A stretch of 64,000 nt of DNA from Pseudomonas triticicola (GCF_019145375.1 NZ_JAHSTX010000002.1:190001-254000), one strand, 5' to 3'. Counted from the first letter of the stretch, positions 1 through 19,241 are shown. A program made the numbers and translations. The notes: generated from the letters alone by a model not told the origin.

Positions 1-1774
<1,774 letters not shown>

Positions 1775-1922
1775 TATAACACCCAAGCAATTTGCGCTTA
1801 AAAGCCAGATTGCGGTGTGTGAAGACGAAACGAACCGAAAGTTCGAAGTTCACAAACACCTAGCTGTCACATACCCAATTTGCTGAAGCGAGGCCATCTG
1901 GTCGCGAGTCAGTACCCGAATT

Positions 1923-2039
1923 TCTTGACGACCATAGAGCGTTGGAACCACCTGATCCCATCCCGAACTCAGCAGTGAAACGATGCATCGCCGATGGTAG
2001 TGTGGGGTTTCCCCATGTGAGAGTAGGTCATCGTCAAGA
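1923..2039 (+). rRNA. rrf: 5S ribosomal RNA
   Basis: Contains the conserved 5S core CCTGATCCCATCCCGAACTC and CGATGGTAGTGTGGGGT. The ends are complementary (CTTGACGA with TCGTCAAG), forming the terminal helix I. It lies about 150 bases after 23S, the usual place in the operon. Ends are accurate to a few bases. Confidence 0.95.
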
Positions 2040-2050
2040 TTAAATTCCGA

Positions 2051-2084
2051 AACCCCAATTGCGAAAGCAGTTGGGGTTTTGTTT
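2051..2084 (+). terminator. Rho-independent terminator of the rRNA operon
   Basis: AACCCCAATTGC and GCAGTTGGGGTT form a stem with a short GAAA-type loop, followed by TTGTTTTG. It sits directly after 5S and before birA. Confidence 0.85.
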
Positions 2085-2171
2085 TGCCTGCGAGAAATGT
2101 GTCCGCTTGATTTCTATGCAACGGCCCGGGGCATGGCTATTATGCGGGCCTCATTGTGAGGCGATACCTGC

Positions 2172-3125
2172 ATGCTGACGTTGTTGAATCTACTGAAGGA
2201 TGGACGATTCCATTCCGGACAGGACCTGGGCGTTGCCCTGGGAATAAGCCGAAGTGCTGTATGGAAGCAGCTACAACAGCTTGAAGCTGAACTTGGCCTG
2301 TCGATCCATAAAGTTCGCGGTCGCGGATATCAATTGTCGACGCCTCTGACGCTCCTTGATCCTCGTGAAATAAACAGGAAGATGCCTCAATGGCCGGTGC
2401 GTGTGTTCGACTCTGTTGACTCGACAAATGCCGAAGCTCTGCGCTCCATCAGTGATGGCGTCCCCGCGCCGTTTTTGGTGCTCGCGGAGCGACAATTGGC
2501 AGGTCGTGGTCGTCGAGGTCGTAAGTGGGTAAGCCCATTTGCGGAAAATCTTTATTACAGTCTTGTACTCCGTATCGAAGGCGGAATGCGCCAGATTGAA
2601 GGGTTGAGCCTTGTCGTTGGCTTAGCTGTAATGCAGACCTTGCGAAGTGTCGGCGTGCCGACTGCCGGATTGAAATGGCCCAACGATGTTTTGGTGGGTA
2701 ACAAGAAAATAGCAGGGATCCTGCTCGAGCTCGTCGGCGATCCAGCGGATGTGTGTCATGTTGTATTGGGTATAGGAATCAACGTGAATATGCAGGTTGC
2801 CGATGAGGTCGACCAGCAATGGACTTCTATAAAACTGGAGTCAGGCAAAGCCTGCGAGCGCAATGCTCTGGTGGTTGAATTGAGTAATCAACTCAAGACT
2901 TATATCCACAAACACCAGCTCAGCGGGTTCGCAAGCCTGCAGGCAGAATGGGCGGAAAATCATCTGTGGCAGGGTCGGTCCGTATCGTTGATCGCGGGTA
3001 ACAGCCGTATCGATGGAGTAGTGCTCGGGATTGATAACCAAGGCGGGTTGCGCCTGATTGTAGATGGTGTTGAAAGAGCCTTTAGTGGCGGAGAGCTCAG
3101 CCTGAGGTTGCGTGATGATTCTTGA
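2172..3125 (+). CDS. birA: Bifunctional biotin--[acetyl-CoA carboxylase] ligase / biotin operon repressor BirA
   Basis: 317 aa, the length of the two-function BirA type. The N-terminal winged helix-turn-helix (about residues 1-65, with [14 protein letters not shown]) should bind a biotin operator. The central ligase domain carries the biotinyl-AMP loop GRGRRGRKW (about 111-119) and the lysine motif KWPNDV (about 166). A small C-terminal SH3-like domain ends the protein. It makes biotinyl-5'-AMP and biotinylates AccB in the cytoplasm. The ATG at 2172 starts just before the first HTH helix. The 3' end overlaps coaX by 11 bases, implying coupled translation. Confidence 0.95.
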   Translation: MLTLLNLLKDGRFHSGQDLGVALGISRSAVWKQLQQLEAELGLSIHKVRGRGYQLSTPLTLLDPREINRKMPQWPVRVFDSVDSTNAEALRSISDGVPAPFLVLAERQLAGRGRRGRKWVSPFAENLYYSLVLRIEGGMRQIEGLSLVVGLAVMQTLRSVGVPTAGLKWPNDVLVGNKKIAGILLELVGDPADVCHVVLGIGINVNMQVADEVDQQWTSIKLESGKACERNALVVELSNQLKTYIHKHQLSGFASLQAEWAENHLWQGRSVSLIAGNSRIDGVVLGIDNQGGLRLIVDGVERAFSGGELSLRLRDDS

Positions 3126-3867
3126 GCTTGACTGCGGTAACAGCTTTATAAAATGGCGCGTGCTGGATGCCTCCGCCAGCGAGCTCGTTTCGGAAGGGGT
3201 AGTAGATTCGAATCAGGCTTTGCTTGAGAGCCTACGGATCATGAAGCCGCTCTCACTGCGCAAGTGTCGTTTGGTAAGCGTAAGGACTAACGAGGAAACC
3301 AGCGCTTTAACCGAAATGCTTGAGCGCGAGTTCGGTATTCCTATCGTGTGTGCGAGGCCCGCTCGCGAGATGTCCGGTGTTCGAAACGGCTACGAAGACT
3401 ATGAGCGTCTGGGGCTTGATCGCTGGCTGGCGATGCTTGGCGGGTTTCACCTGGCTGCCGGGAGTGCTTGTCTGGTTCTCGACTTCGGTACCGCGGTTAC
3501 TGCCGATTTTGTCGGGGCTGACGGTGAGCATCTTGGTGGGTTCATTTGTCCAGGCATGCCTTTGATGCGAAACCAGCTTCGCACCCATACCCGTAAAATT
3601 CGTTATGGTGATGACGCGGCAGAGCGTGCCCTTTCCAGTCATGTCCCGGGGCGTACCACCGTGGAAGCGGTGGAGCGCGGCTGTTCTTTGATGCTGAGGG
3701 GCTTTGTTCTCACTCAATTAGAGCTGGCTCGAGCGTACTGGGGAGAGCAATTCACCGTCTTTATTACGGGAGGGGATGCCGAGTTGGTTAAAGGCGTCGC
3801 GCCTGACGCCAGGGTTGTGCCCGACCTGGTTTTTGTCGGCTTGGCCATGGCGTGTCCCTTGTCCTGA
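3115..3867 (+). CDS. coaX: Type III pantothenate kinase
   Basis: First step of CoA synthesis: ATP-dependent phosphorylation of pantothenate. 250 aa, usual for CoaX. ASKHA-fold signatures are visible: phosphate-1 loop ELDCGNS (residues 3-9) and the second motif [13 protein letters not shown] (about 121-133). A GTG lies one codon upstream (3112); the ATG at 3115 gives the family N-terminus [10 protein letters not shown]. The gene begins inside birA, a pairing common in Pseudomonas. Type III kinases have no feedback inhibition by CoA (family knowledge). Confidence 0.94.
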   Translation: MILELDCGNSFIKWRVLDASASELVSEGVVDSNQALLESLRIMKPLSLRKCRLVSVRTNEETSALTEMLEREFGIPIVCARPAREMSGVRNGYEDYERLGLDRWLAMLGGFHLAAGSACLVLDFGTAVTADFVGADGEHLGGFICPGMPLMRNQLRTHTRKIRYGDDAAERALSSHVPGRTTVEAVERGCSLMLRGFVLTQLELARAYWGEQFTVFITGGDAELVKGVAPDARVVPDLVFVGLAMACPLS

Positions 3868-3874
3868 GGTTTAT

Positions 3875-4306
3875 ATGCGTTGGTTGTTCCTGCTCCTAGT
3901 GGTTCTCAATGTTTTTTACTATGTCTGGCATCAGCAGGAAGCGCCCTTGCGAGCCAAAGATGTAACGCCCCTTAGTCTGTATCGCGGTTCGCAGCAGGAT
4001 ATCCGTCTGCTGAGCGAAACTGCTGGTGAAGGCGGGAGAGGGCAGGTGGTGCCGCGTCAGCAGTGTCTTTTCCTTGGTGGATTTTCTGAAGAGGATTCAA
4101 TCGCCAGGTTGCAACAGCGCCTGGTGGCGATGAAGGTCAATGCTCAATCCGTGCCGAAAGATGCTGCAGGAAGCGGTTACTGGCTTGCAGTTGCGCCGGA
4201 TGGCCAGCGTTTGTTGGGCGATCAGCAGTTGCAAAACCTTTCCAAGGAATTCAATGAGTTAAAACATAAAATAATGCTGTGCGAAGGGGTTGCACCTGCT
4301 CAATAG
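3875..4306 (+). CDS. Small membrane-anchored SPOR-like protein
   Basis: 143 aa. The N-terminus MRWLFLLLVVLNVFYYVW is a single membrane anchor, followed by a linker. The C-terminal region (about 65-140) resembles a SPOR fold: QCLFLGGFSEEDSIARLQQRLVA..., then GYWLAVAPD. SPOR domains bind denuded septal peptidoglycan, so an envelope location with the domain in the periplasm is expected (inference). It follows coaX after 7 bases and probably ends that operon. The frame is open further upstream to 3776, but that would overlap coaX and bury the anchor. Confidence 0.78.
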   Translation: MRWLFLLLVVLNVFYYVWHQQEAPLRAKDVTPLSLYRGSQQDIRLLSETAGEGGRGQVVPRQQCLFLGGFSEEDSIARLQQRLVAMKVNAQSVPKDAAGSGYWLAVAPDGQRLLGDQQLQNLSKEFNELKHKIMLCEGVAPAQ

Positions 4307-4407
4307 TTTGCATAGAATGGCGCCCGCTCCACAGCGAACACCTTAAACGGGATTCGAAGTGAAGCGTGTCAACGCAGCTAACCTCAGGTTTTTAAATGAG
4401 AAAATGC

Positions 4408-4435
4408 TTGACAGGGGTTTGGCATGATATAGAAT
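4408..4435 (+). promoter_or_regulatory. Sigma70 promoter of the tRNA-Tyr-Gly-Thr-tuf unit
   Basis: TTGACA (4408-4413), 16-base spacer, TAGAAT (4430-4435), then the GC-rich stretch GCCGGCC just before the predicted start. GC-rich discriminators are typical of promoters under stringent (ppGpp) control. The tRNA-Tyr gene begins 13 bases after the -10. Confidence 0.8.
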
Positions 4436-4448
4436 GCCGGCCTGATTA

Positions 4449-4533
4449 GGAGGGGTTCCCGAGCGGCCAAAGGGATCAGACTGTAAATCTGACGTCTACG
4501 ACTTCGAAGGTTCGAATCCTTCTCCCTCCACCA
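4449..4533 (+). tRNA. tRNA-Tyr (anticodon GTA)
   Basis: 85-base class II tRNA with a long variable arm, acceptor GGAGGGG, anticodon loop CTGTAAATC, T-arm GGTTCGAATCC and encoded CCA. Confidence 0.97.
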
Positions 4534-4558
4534 GATTTAAGCGTGAGCTGCAAGCTCC

Positions 4559-4632
<74 letters not shown>

Positions 4633-4659
4633 AGTTTGCAGGTTGTGCAAAAGGGTTTT

Positions 4660-4735
4660 GCTCTTGTAGCTCAGTTGGTAGAGCACACCCTTGGTAAGGG
4701 TGAGGTCAGCGGTTCAAATCCGCTCAAGAGCTCCA
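4660..4735 (+). tRNA. tRNA-Thr (anticodon GGT)
   Basis: 76 bases, acceptor GCTCTTG with CAAGAGC, anticodon GGT in CTTGGTAAG, T-loop GGTTCAAATCC, encoded CCA. Last tRNA before the first tuf gene. Confidence 0.97.
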
Positions 4736-4741
4736 TATAAC

Positions 4742-4772
4742 AAGGCAGATATGAAAATATCTGCCTTTGTTT
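4742..4772 (+). terminator. Stem-loop attenuator between tRNA-Thr and tuf
   Basis: AAGGCAGATAT, loop GAAA, ATATCTGCCTT form a perfect 11-bp hairpin, followed by TGTTTTAA. It could end tRNA transcripts or be a processing site. The next gene (tuf) has no strong promoter of its own after it, so partial read-through is implied. Confidence 0.7.
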
Positions 4773-4820
4773 TAATGGTTGATATTGTTTGTCTAATTTC
4801 TTCTGTAGAGGGTGATATCG

Positions 4821-6014
4821 ATGGCTAAGGAAAAATTTGATCGTTCCCTGCCCCACGTCAACGTTGGGACCATTGGTCACGTTGACCACGGTAAAACCAC
4901 TCTGACTGCTGCTCTGACTCGCGTCTGCTCCGAAGTTTTCGGTTCGGCCGTCGTTGAATTCGACAAGATCGACAGCGCACCAGAAGAAAAAGCTCGCGGT
5001 ATCACCATCAACACCGCTCACGTTGAGTACAACTCGACTATTCGTCACTACGCTCACGTTGACTGCCCAGGTCACGCTGACTATGTGAAGAACATGATCA
5101 CCGGTGCTGCCCAGATGGACGGCGCGATCCTGGTTTGCTCGGCCGCTGATGGTCCGATGCCACAAACCCGTGAGCACATCCTGCTGTCCCGTCAGGTAGG
5201 CGTTCCGTACATCGTGGTTTTCCTGAACAAGGCTGACCTGGTAGACGACGCTGAGCTGTTGGAACTGGTTGAGATGGAAGTTCGTGACCTGCTGTCGACC
5301 TACGACTTCCCAGGCGACGACACTCCGATCATCATCGGTTCGGCTCGTATGGCGCTGGAAGGCAAAGACGACAACGAAATGGGCACCACTGCCGTTCGTA
5401 AACTGGTTGAAACTCTGGATACCTACATCCCAGAACCAGTTCGTATGATCGACAAGCCATTCCTGATGCCAATCGAGGACGTGTTCTCGATCTCGGGTCG
5501 CGGTACTGTTGTGACTGGTCGTATCGAGCGCGGTATCGTTCGCGTTCAGGACGCTCTGGAAATCGTTGGTCTGCGTGACACCACCACCACCACCTGCACC
5601 GGTGTTGAGATGTTCCGCAAACTGCTCGACGAAGGTCGTGCTGGCGAGAACTGCGGCGTTCTGCTGCGTGGTACCAAGCGTGACGACGTTGAGCGTGGCC
5701 AGGTTCTGGTCAAGCCAGGTTCGGTCAAGCCGCACACCAAGTTCACCGCAGAAGTTTATGTTCTGAGCAAGGAAGAAGGCGGCCGTCACACTCCGTTCTT
5801 CAAAGGCTACCGTCCACAGTTCTACTTCCGTACTACTGACGTGACTGGTAACTGCGAGCTGCCAGAAGGCGTTGAAATGGTAATGCCAGGTGACAACATT
5901 CAGATGACTGTTACCCTGATCAAAACCATCGCGATGGAAGATGGTCTGCGTTTCGCTATCCGTGAAGGCGGTCGTACCGTCGGCGCTGGCGTCGTAGCCA
6001 AAATCATCGAATAA
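4821..6014 (+). CDS. tufB: Elongation factor Tu (first tuf copy)
   Basis: GTPase that delivers aminoacyl-tRNA to the ribosomal A site. 397 aa with G1 GHVDHGKTT (about 18-26), switch-[10 protein letters not shown] (about 81-88), NKAD (about 136-139), then the beta-barrel domains 2 and 3 ending VVAKIIE. ATG 4821 was chosen over an in-frame ATG at 4812 because it gives MAKEKFDRS, identical to the second copy at 21379. The protein matches that copy, with about a dozen silent DNA differences by eye. It is co-located with the upstream tRNAs, as with tufB in other bacteria. Confidence 0.97.
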   Translation: MAKEKFDRSLPHVNVGTIGHVDHGKTTLTAALTRVCSEVFGSAVVEFDKIDSAPEEKARGITINTAHVEYNSTIRHYAHVDCPGHADYVKNMITGAAQMDGAILVCSAADGPMPQTREHILLSRQVGVPYIVVFLNKADLVDDAELLELVEMEVRDLLSTYDFPGDDTPIIIGSARMALEGKDDNEMGTTAVRKLVETLDTYIPEPVRMIDKPFLMPIEDVFSISGRGTVVTGRIERGIVRVQDALEIVGLRDTTTTTCTGVEMFRKLLDEGRAGENCGVLLRGTKRDDVERGQVLVKPGSVKPHTKFTAEVYVLSKEEGGRHTPFFKGYRPQFYFRTTDVTGNCELPEGVEMVMPGDNIQMTVTLIKTIAMEDGLRFAIREGGRTVGAGVVAKIIE

Positions 6015-6019
6015 GCGGT

Positions 6020-6048
6020 TGTAATGTATTTTTCGGGCCGGCATAATG
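6020..6048 (+). promoter_or_regulatory. Candidate sigma70 promoter for tRNA-Trp-secE-nusG
   Basis: TTGTAA (6020-6025), 17-base spacer, CATAAT (6043-6048), with GC-rich GGTCGGCC after it. The same DNA can form a 7-bp hairpin, GGCCGGC/GTCGGCC (6037-6056), followed by a T-rich run, so it may also attenuate tuf transcripts. Confidence 0.55.
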
Positions 6049-6067
6049 GTCGGCCTGATTTTGTTTT

Positions 6068-6143
6068 AGGTCAGTAGCTCAATTGGCAGAGCGACGGTCT
6101 CCAAAACCGTAGGTTGGGGGTTCGATTCCCTCCTGACCTGCCA
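6068..6143 (+). tRNA. tRNA-Trp (anticodon CCA)
   Basis: 76 bases, acceptor AGGTCAG with CTGACCT, anticodon CCA in GTCTCCAAAAC, T-loop GGTTCGATTCC, encoded CCA. Placed between tuf and secE, the normal Pseudomonas arrangement. Confidence 0.97.
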
Positions 6144-6188
6144 GATTCACTCGGTGTATCTGGCTTTCTTTTCACAGGATCTTCATAG

Positions 6189-6557
6189 ATGACTCCTAAA
6201 GCTGAAGCTCAAGGCTCTCGCTTCGATCTGCTCAAGTGGCTTGTAGTAGTCGCTTTGGTGGTTGTTGGCGTTGTTGGCAATCAGTATTACGCTGCTTCGC
6301 CGATCCTGTACCGTGTACTCGCTTTGCTTGCCATTGCTGTCGTAGCTGCCTTTGTAGGCCTGCAGACCGCGAAGGGCAAGTCTTTCTTTGTACTGGTTAA
6401 GGAAGCTCGCACCGAGATTCGTAAAGTCGTGTGGCCAACTCGCCAAGAAACCACGCAGACCACGCTGATTGTCGTGGCTGTGGTTCTGGTTATGGCGTTG
6501 CTGTTGTGGGGGCTCGATTCCCTGCTCGGCTGGCTTGTTTCCTTGATTGTCGGCTAA
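6189..6557 (+). CDS. secE: Preprotein translocase subunit SecE
   Basis: Essential small subunit that clamps SecY in the inner-membrane SecYEG channel. 122 aa with three hydrophobic segments (about 15-33, 40-58 and 94-118), the three-helix enterobacterial/pseudomonad form. The conserved amphipathic motif EARTEIRKVVWPTRQETTQT (about 78-97) precedes the last helix. It is followed after 9 bases by nusG, the near-universal secE-nusG pair. Confidence 0.95.
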   Translation: MTPKAEAQGSRFDLLKWLVVVALVVVGVVGNQYYAASPILYRVLALLAIAVVAAFVGLQTAKGKSFFVLVKEARTEIRKVVWPTRQETTQTTLIVVAVVLVMALLLWGLDSLLGWLVSLIVG

Positions 6558-6566
6558 GGGTGTCCC

Positions 6567-7100
6567 GTGGCTAAGCGTTGGTATGTTGTGCATGCTTACT
6601 CGGGTTACGAGAAGCATGTGATGCGCTCGCTGATCGAGCGCGTAAAGCTGGCTGGCATGGAAGATGGCTTCGGCGAGATTCTGGTTCCCACTGAAGAAGT
6701 GGTTGAGATGCGTAACGGCCAGAAGCGCAAAAGCGAACGGAAGTTCTTCCCAGGCTATGTGCTGGTCCAGATGGATATGAACGAGGGTACTTGGCACTTG
6801 GTCAAGGATACTCCTCGGGTGATGGGTTTCATCGGCGGTACCGCTGACAAGCCAGCGCCGATTACCGATAAAGAGGCAGAAGCGATTCTGCGTCGCGTTG
6901 CTGATGGTAGCGACAAGCCGAAGCCGAAGACGTTGTTCGAGCCAGGCGAGACGGTGCGTGTCAATGACGGTCCATTCGCTGATTTCAATGGCGTTGTGGA
7001 AGAAGTTAACTACGAAAAGAGCCGGATCCAAGTGGCAGTGCTCATTTTCGGTCGCTCTACTCCGGTGGAGCTCGAGTTCAGTCAGGTCGAGAAGGTCTAG
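6567..7100 (+). CDS. nusG: Transcription termination/antitermination factor NusG
   Basis: 177 aa. The NGN domain (residues 1-about 115, beginning [18 protein letters not shown]) binds the RNA polymerase clamp. A linker follows, then a KOW domain (about 125-177, with [21 protein letters not shown]) that contacts Rho or ribosomal S10. GTG start at 6567, supported by the conserved N-terminus. Followed by a strong terminator, so secE-nusG is largely separated from rplK. Confidence 0.96.
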   Translation: MAKRWYVVHAYSGYEKHVMRSLIERVKLAGMEDGFGEILVPTEEVVEMRNGQKRKSERKFFPGYVLVQMDMNEGTWHLVKDTPRVMGFIGGTADKPAPITDKEAEAILRRVADGSDKPKPKTLFEPGETVRVNDGPFADFNGVVEEVNYEKSRIQVAVLIFGRSTPVELEFSQVEKV

Positions 7101-7116
7101 CTGGGCAAGCAATCCC

Positions 7117-7146
7117 AACCCCGCAGCCTTAGGCTGTGGGGTTTTG
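7117..7146 (+). terminator. Terminator after nusG
   Basis: AACCCCGCAGCC, TTA, GGCTGTGGGGTT: 12-bp stem with one G-U pair, then TTG. Positioned between nusG and the L11 operon. Confidence 0.8.
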
Positions 7147-7218
7147 TCGTCACTGGGATAAACGCGCAAGTAACCGGGGAGCCTTTCGAGGCGTTCGAAC
7201 CCGTAATTGGAGTGCCTC

Positions 7219-7650
7219 ATGGCCAAGAAAATTACCGCTTACATCAAGCTGCAAGTGAAGGCCGCTCAGGCTAACCCAAGTCCACCGGTTGGTCCTGCTC
7301 TGGGTCAGCACGGCGTGAATATCATGGAATTCTGCAAGGCTTTCAACGCCCGTACTCAGGGTCTTGAGCCAGGTCTGCCGACTCCAGTGATCATCACTGT
7401 CTACAGCGACCGTAGCTTCACTTTCGAAACCAAATCCACCCCTGCTTCGGTTCTGCTGAAGAAGGCGGCCGGTCTGACCAGCGGTTCCGCTCGTCCGAAC
7501 ACCGTTAAGGTTGGCACTGTTACCCGTGCTCAGCTGGAAGAAATCGCGAAAACCAAAAACGCGGATCTGACTGCAGCTGATATGGATGCAGCCGTGCGTA
7601 CTATCGCCGGTTCTGCTCGTAGCATGGGCCTTAACGTGGAGGGTGTGTAA
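7219..7650 (+). CDS. rplK: 50S ribosomal protein L11
   Basis: 143 aa; part of the GTPase-associated centre on 23S rRNA. The proline-rich thiostrepton-site segment [16 protein letters not shown] is at about residues 21-36 and the C-terminal rRNA-binding domain ends in [11 protein letters not shown] 7219 gives the family start [10 protein letters not shown]; a GTG/ATG a few codons upstream is not used. The stop overlaps rplA by one base (TAATG), so translation is coupled. The leader (about 7147-7218) has a GAGCCT/AGGC stem that may be the L1 autoregulatory site (inference). Confidence 0.96.
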   Translation: MAKKITAYIKLQVKAAQANPSPPVGPALGQHGVNIMEFCKAFNARTQGLEPGLPTPVIITVYSDRSFTFETKSTPASVLLKKAAGLTSGSARPNTVKVGTVTRAQLEEIAKTKNADLTAADMDAAVRTIAGSARSMGLNVEGV

Positions 7651-8345
7651 TGGCTAAGCTGACCAAGCGTCAAAAGGCTATCGCCGGCAAAATCGAAGCA
7701 GGCAAGGCCTACAACATCGTAGACGCCGCTGCTCTGCTGGCCGAGCTGTCGACTGTCAAGTTCAGCGAGTCGTTCGACGTTGCTGTAAACCTGGGTGTAG
7801 ACCCGCGTAAATCCGACCAGGTTGTTCGTAGCGCTACTGTGCTGCCGCACGGCACTGGCAAGACCGTTCGCGTTGCTGTGTTCACCCAGGGTCCAGCTGC
7901 TGAGGCCGCTCTGGCTGCCGGCGCTGACCGTGTAGGTATGGACGACCTGGCTGCCGAAATGAAAGGCGGCGATCTGAACTATGACGTAGTGATCGCATCC
8001 CCGGATGCCATGCGCGTTGTAGGTCAGTTGGGTCAGATCCTCGGTCCACGTGGCCTGATGCCTAACCCGAAAGTCGGCACCGTAACTCCAGACGTAGCCA
8101 ACGCGGTCAAGAACGCCAAGGCTGGTCAGGTTCGTTATCGCACCGACAAAAACGGCATCATCCACACTTCCGTTGGCAAGATGGGCTTCGACGCCGTCAA
8201 GCTGAAGGAAAACGTTGAAGCCCTGATCGCTGATCTGAAGCGTATCAAGCCAGCTTCCTCGAAAGGCATTTACGTCAAGCGCGTTACCCTGAGCACCACC
8301 ATGGGCCCAGGTCTGGTTATCGACCAGAGCTCGCTCGACGCGTAA
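7650..8345 (+). CDS. rplA: 50S ribosomal protein L1
   Basis: 231 aa; forms the mobile L1 stalk that moves E-site tRNA. In other gammaproteobacteria it represses translation of rplKA by binding its own leader. Family motifs include [14 protein letters not shown] (about 47-60) and [14 protein letters not shown] (about 131-144). Starts on the last base of rplK. Confidence 0.96.
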   Translation: MAKLTKRQKAIAGKIEAGKAYNIVDAAALLAELSTVKFSESFDVAVNLGVDPRKSDQVVRSATVLPHGTGKTVRVAVFTQGPAAEAALAAGADRVGMDDLAAEMKGGDLNYDVVIASPDAMRVVGQLGQILGPRGLMPNPKVGTVTPDVANAVKNAKAGQVRYRTDKNGIIHTSVGKMGFDAVKLKENVEALIADLKRIKPASSKGIYVKRVTLSTTMGPGLVIDQSSLDA

Positions 8346-8353
8346 GACAAAGG

Positions 8354-8543
8354 TTGGCGCGGTTTGCCGCGCCAATTGAAAGATTGGGGTCCCTGCCTGG
8401 CGGGGGCTATCCAAGACCGTAGGCGGCGCAAGCCTTAAACCTCAAGCCTACGCAGATGGTGCTCCCGGTTCCTTACCGAATCAGACACCAAAACGACATT
8501 CGGTTCCGATCGAATGAAACGGTAACAAGCAGGAGTTAAACCC
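8354..8543 (+). promoter_or_regulatory. rplA-rplJ intergenic region: hairpin plus L10 leader
   Basis: A perfect 9-bp stem-loop TTGGCGCGG/CCGCGCCAA (8354-8375) lies just after rplA without a T-run. Then comes a long structured leader with CCGTAGGCGGC and GCCTACGC arms around 8417-8455, resembling the L10(L12)4-binding leader that autoregulates rplJL translation. Resemblance is by eye only. Confidence 0.6.
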
Positions 8544-9044
8544 GTGGCAATTAATCTCGAAGACAAGAAGGCCATCGTCGCTGAAGTCAACGAGGCTGCC
8601 AAAGTCGCTCTGTCCGCTGTCGTGGTTGATGCACGTGGCGTAACAGTAGGCGCAATGACCGGACTCCGTAAAGAGGCTCGTGAAGCTGGCGTTTACGTAC
8701 GTGTTGTACGTAACACCCTGCTCAAGCGCGCTGTTGCTGACACTCAATACAGTGTCCTCAACGACGTGTTCACCGGCCCGACCCTGATTGCATTCTCGAA
8801 CGAACATCCGGGCGCTGCTGCCCGTATCTTCAAAGAGTTTGCCAAGGGTCAGGACAAGTTCGAGATCAAGGCAGCTGCGTTCGAGGGCAAGTTCCTCGCA
8901 GCTAATCAGATCGACGTACTGGCAACTCTGCCGACCCGTGACGAAGCAATTTCTCAGCTGATGAGCGTGATTCAAGGCGCAACCAGCAAATTGGCTCGTA
9001 CTCTGGCGGCAATTCGCGACCAGAAAGAAGCTGCCGCAGCCTAA
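8544..9044 (+). CDS. rplJ: 50S ribosomal protein L10
   Basis: 166 aa; the base of the ribosomal stalk, binding 23S rRNA near L11 through its N-terminal domain and L7/L12 dimers through the C-terminal helix (DQKEAAAA end). GTG start at 8544 after AGGAG. Motif [10 protein letters not shown] at about 53-62. Pairs with rplL downstream; the preceding leader is the probable autoregulatory target. Confidence 0.95.
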   Translation: MAINLEDKKAIVAEVNEAAKVALSAVVVDARGVTVGAMTGLRKEAREAGVYVRVVRNTLLKRAVADTQYSVLNDVFTGPTLIAFSNEHPGAAARIFKEFAKGQDKFEIKAAAFEGKFLAANQIDVLATLPTRDEAISQLMSVIQGATSKLARTLAAIRDQKEAAAA

Positions 9045-9117
9045 GGCTCGTCACTTCTCGCGTTTTTTGTTTATTTCGATGGTCGCGTAGGCCGTCCCCC
9101 AATTCAGGAATTGAGTC

Positions 9118-9483
9118 ATGTCTCTGACTAACGAACAAATCATCGAAGCAATCGGCCAGAAATCCGTAGTGGAAATCGTTGAGCTGATCAAAGCGATGGA
9201 AGAAACCTTCGGTGTTACCGCTGCTGCCGCTTCGGCTGGCCCAGCTGTAGCTGCTGCTGCTGTTGAAGAGCAAACCGAGTTCAACGTTGTTCTGCTGGAA
9301 GCTGGCGAGAAGAAGGTTAACGTGATCAAGGCAGTTCGTGAACTGACCGGTCTGGGCCTGAAAGAAGCCAAAGAGAAAGTAGACGGCGCTCCTCAGGTTG
9401 TAGCTGAAGGCGTTTCGAAAGAAGCGGCTGAAGACGCCAAGAAGAAGCTGGAAGAAGCAGGCGCTAAAGTCGAGCTGAAGTAA
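9118..9483 (+). CDS. rplL: 50S ribosomal protein L7/L12
   Basis: 121 aa stalk protein that recruits translational GTPases. It has an N-terminal dimerisation region, an Ala-rich hinge ([16 protein letters not shown], about 36-51), and a C-terminal domain with the factor-binding helix [16 protein letters not shown] (about 78-93). Present in multiple copies per ribosome, so higher expression than rplJ is expected. Confidence 0.96.
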   Translation: MSLTNEQIIEAIGQKSVVEIVELIKAMEETFGVTAAAASAGPAVAAAAVEEQTEFNVVLLEAGEKKVNVIKAVRELTGLGLKEAKEKVDGAPQVVAEGVSKEAAEDAKKKLEEAGAKVELK

Positions 9484-9529
9484 GCATCGACTTTGCTCCT
9501 CCAGCCCGAGCGTCAAGCGACAGGCTGAT

Positions 9530-9558
9530 GGCTGGTGGCTCTTGCCACCGGCCTTTTT
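9530..9558 (+). terminator. rplL-rpoB attenuator
   Basis: GGCTGGTGGC, loop TCTT, GCCACCGGCC (one G-U pair) followed by TTTTT. A leaky terminator here would lower rpoBC relative to rplJL, as known for the E. coli rplL-rpoB gap. Confidence 0.8.
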
Positions 9559-9704
9559 CCGTTATTGGCAGCCGACTGGGTCGGTGCCGGTAAAGGCGCT
9601 GTAACCACCCGATGCGGTGGCGCAAACCATGGGGTTTGCACGATTTTCTGGCTGCTCCCGTCGGGAGGGGCCAAACAAGCAGGTGACCAAGCTGGGGAAC
9701 GCTG

Positions 9705-13778
<4,074 letters not shown>

Positions 13779-13793
13779 CACGTGACGCGAATC

Positions 13794-13820
13794 GAGAGCG
13801 GGGCAGGATTGCCCGCTCTC
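13794..13820 (+). other. Stem-loop in the rpoB-rpoC gap
   Basis: GAGAGCGGG and CCCGCTCTC form a perfect 9-bp stem with a 9-base loop and no T-run, 10 bases before the rpoC Shine-Dalgarno. It is more likely an RNA-stability or spacing element than a terminator. Confidence 0.6.
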
Positions 13821-13842
13821 TGCTCCGCCAGGAGGAAAGGCC

Positions 13843-18042
<4,200 letters not shown>

Positions 18043-18063
18043 GTTCTGCGATAAACGAGAGTG

Positions 18064-18167
18064 AGGCCCTGATCGCTCCGTTCGTCGAATCGAGACATTA
18101 AGTCAAGGTTCGATGGGCGGGGAGGTCGGGGCCTTGCCTTGACTGGAATCAAGATCCTCTTTAGACT
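18064..18167 (+). promoter_or_regulatory. Hairpin and sigma70 promoter before rpsL (str operon)
   Basis: A long imperfect hairpin (AGGCCCTGA at 18064-18072 with TCGGGGCCT at 18126-18134) ends the rpoBC unit. Four bases later comes TTGACT (18139-18144), a 17-base spacer and TAGACT (18162-18167), a good sigma70 promoter about 90 bases before rpsL. The rest of the 216-base gap is leader. Confidence 0.75.
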
Positions 18168-18258
18168 CTTGATCCCCTAAATTTGGCGGGAATTCGTTCC
18201 TGCCATTTTGCTTTTCTTGCAAGACAATAGCGTCGCAAGACAACAGTGGAGCTAGTAG

Positions 18259-18630
18259 ATGGCAACTATCAACCAGCTGGTACGTCAGCCGCGTAAGCGT
18301 ATCGTCGAGAAATCCGACGTACCTGCGCTGCAGAACTGCCCGCAACGTCGTGGCGTGTGCACCCGTGTGTACACCACCACGCCGAAAAAACCTAACTCGG
18401 CACTGCGTAAAGTATGCCGTGTGCGTCTGACCAACGGTTTCGAGGTTTCCTCGTACATCGGCGGTGAAGGCCACAACCTGCAAGAGCACAGCGTGGTACT
18501 GATCCGCGGCGGTCGTGTAAAAGACTTGCCAGGTGTTCGTTACCACACCGTTCGCGGCTCCTTGGATACTTCCGGCGTTAAAGGCCGTAACCAGGGTCGT
18601 TCGAAGTACGGTACCAAGCGTCCGAAGTAA
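18259..18630 (+). CDS. rpsL: 30S ribosomal protein S12
   Basis: 123 aa decoding-centre protein. The streptomycin-site lysines are both wild type: [11 protein letters not shown] (about 41-51) and [11 protein letters not shown] (about 84-94), so no ribosomal streptomycin resistance is predicted. The aspartate in KDLPGVR is the usual methylthiolation site (family knowledge). First gene of the rpsL-rpsG-fusA-tuf unit. Confidence 0.97.
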
Positions 18631-18737
18631 TCGGCCGTTTTGCAGATTTTTATTTTATTGAGTCGATAAGAGTAAGGTCGGGCACGCATCCTCTGGATCT
18701 GTCCCGAGCTAACCTGAAGACCGCTTGAGGGCTTATC

Positions 18738-19211
18738 ATGCCAAGACGTCGCGTAGCAGCAAAGCGTGAGATTCTGGACGATCCGAAATACGGAAGCCAG
18801 ATCCTCGCCAAATTCATGAACCACGTTATGGAAAGCGGCAAGAAAGCCGTTGCCGAGCGTATCGTTTATGGTGCCCTGGAAACCGTTGCGGCCCGTAAGG
18901 CTGGCACCGATCCCCTGGAACTCTTCGAAAAAGCACTCGACGCCATCGCTCCGCTGGTCGAAGTGAAGTCGCGCCGCGTTGGTGGTGCTACTTACCAGGT
19001 TCCGGTCGAGGTTCGTCCTTCCCGTCGTAACGCTCTGGCAATGCGCTGGTTGGTAGACTTCGCCCGTAAGCGCGGCGAGAAGTCTATGGCTCTGCGTTTG
19101 GCTGGCGAACTGCTGGATGCTGCTGAAGGTAAAGGTGCTGCTGTTAAGAAGCGTGAAGACGTGCACCGTATGGCCGAAGCTAACAAAGCTTTCTCGCACT
19201 ACCGCTTCTAA
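18738..19211 (+). CDS. rpsG: 30S ribosomal protein S7
   Basis: 157 aa; nucleates assembly of the 30S head and contacts E-site tRNA. The N-terminus [15 protein letters not shown] and the rRNA-binding [14 protein letters not shown] (about 76-89) are typical. The 107-base rpsL-rpsG gap is the equivalent place to the S7 translational operator of E. coli; a comparable structure was not resolved by eye. Confidence 0.96.
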   Translation: MPRRRVAAKREILDDPKYGSQILAKFMNHVMESGKKAVAERIVYGALETVAARKAGTDPLELFEKALDAIAPLVEVKSRRVGGATYQVPVEVRPSRRNALAMRWLVDFARKRGEKSMALRLAGELLDAAEGKGAAVKKREDVHRMAEANKAFSHYRF

Positions 19212-19241
19212 TTTTAGCTTCACTAATTTTGCGAGGGCTTT

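Noticed and set aside
4671..6044. Long antisense frame over tuf (also 21406-22347)
   Set aside because: Same mirror effect, and it appears in both tuf copies only because the copies are identical.
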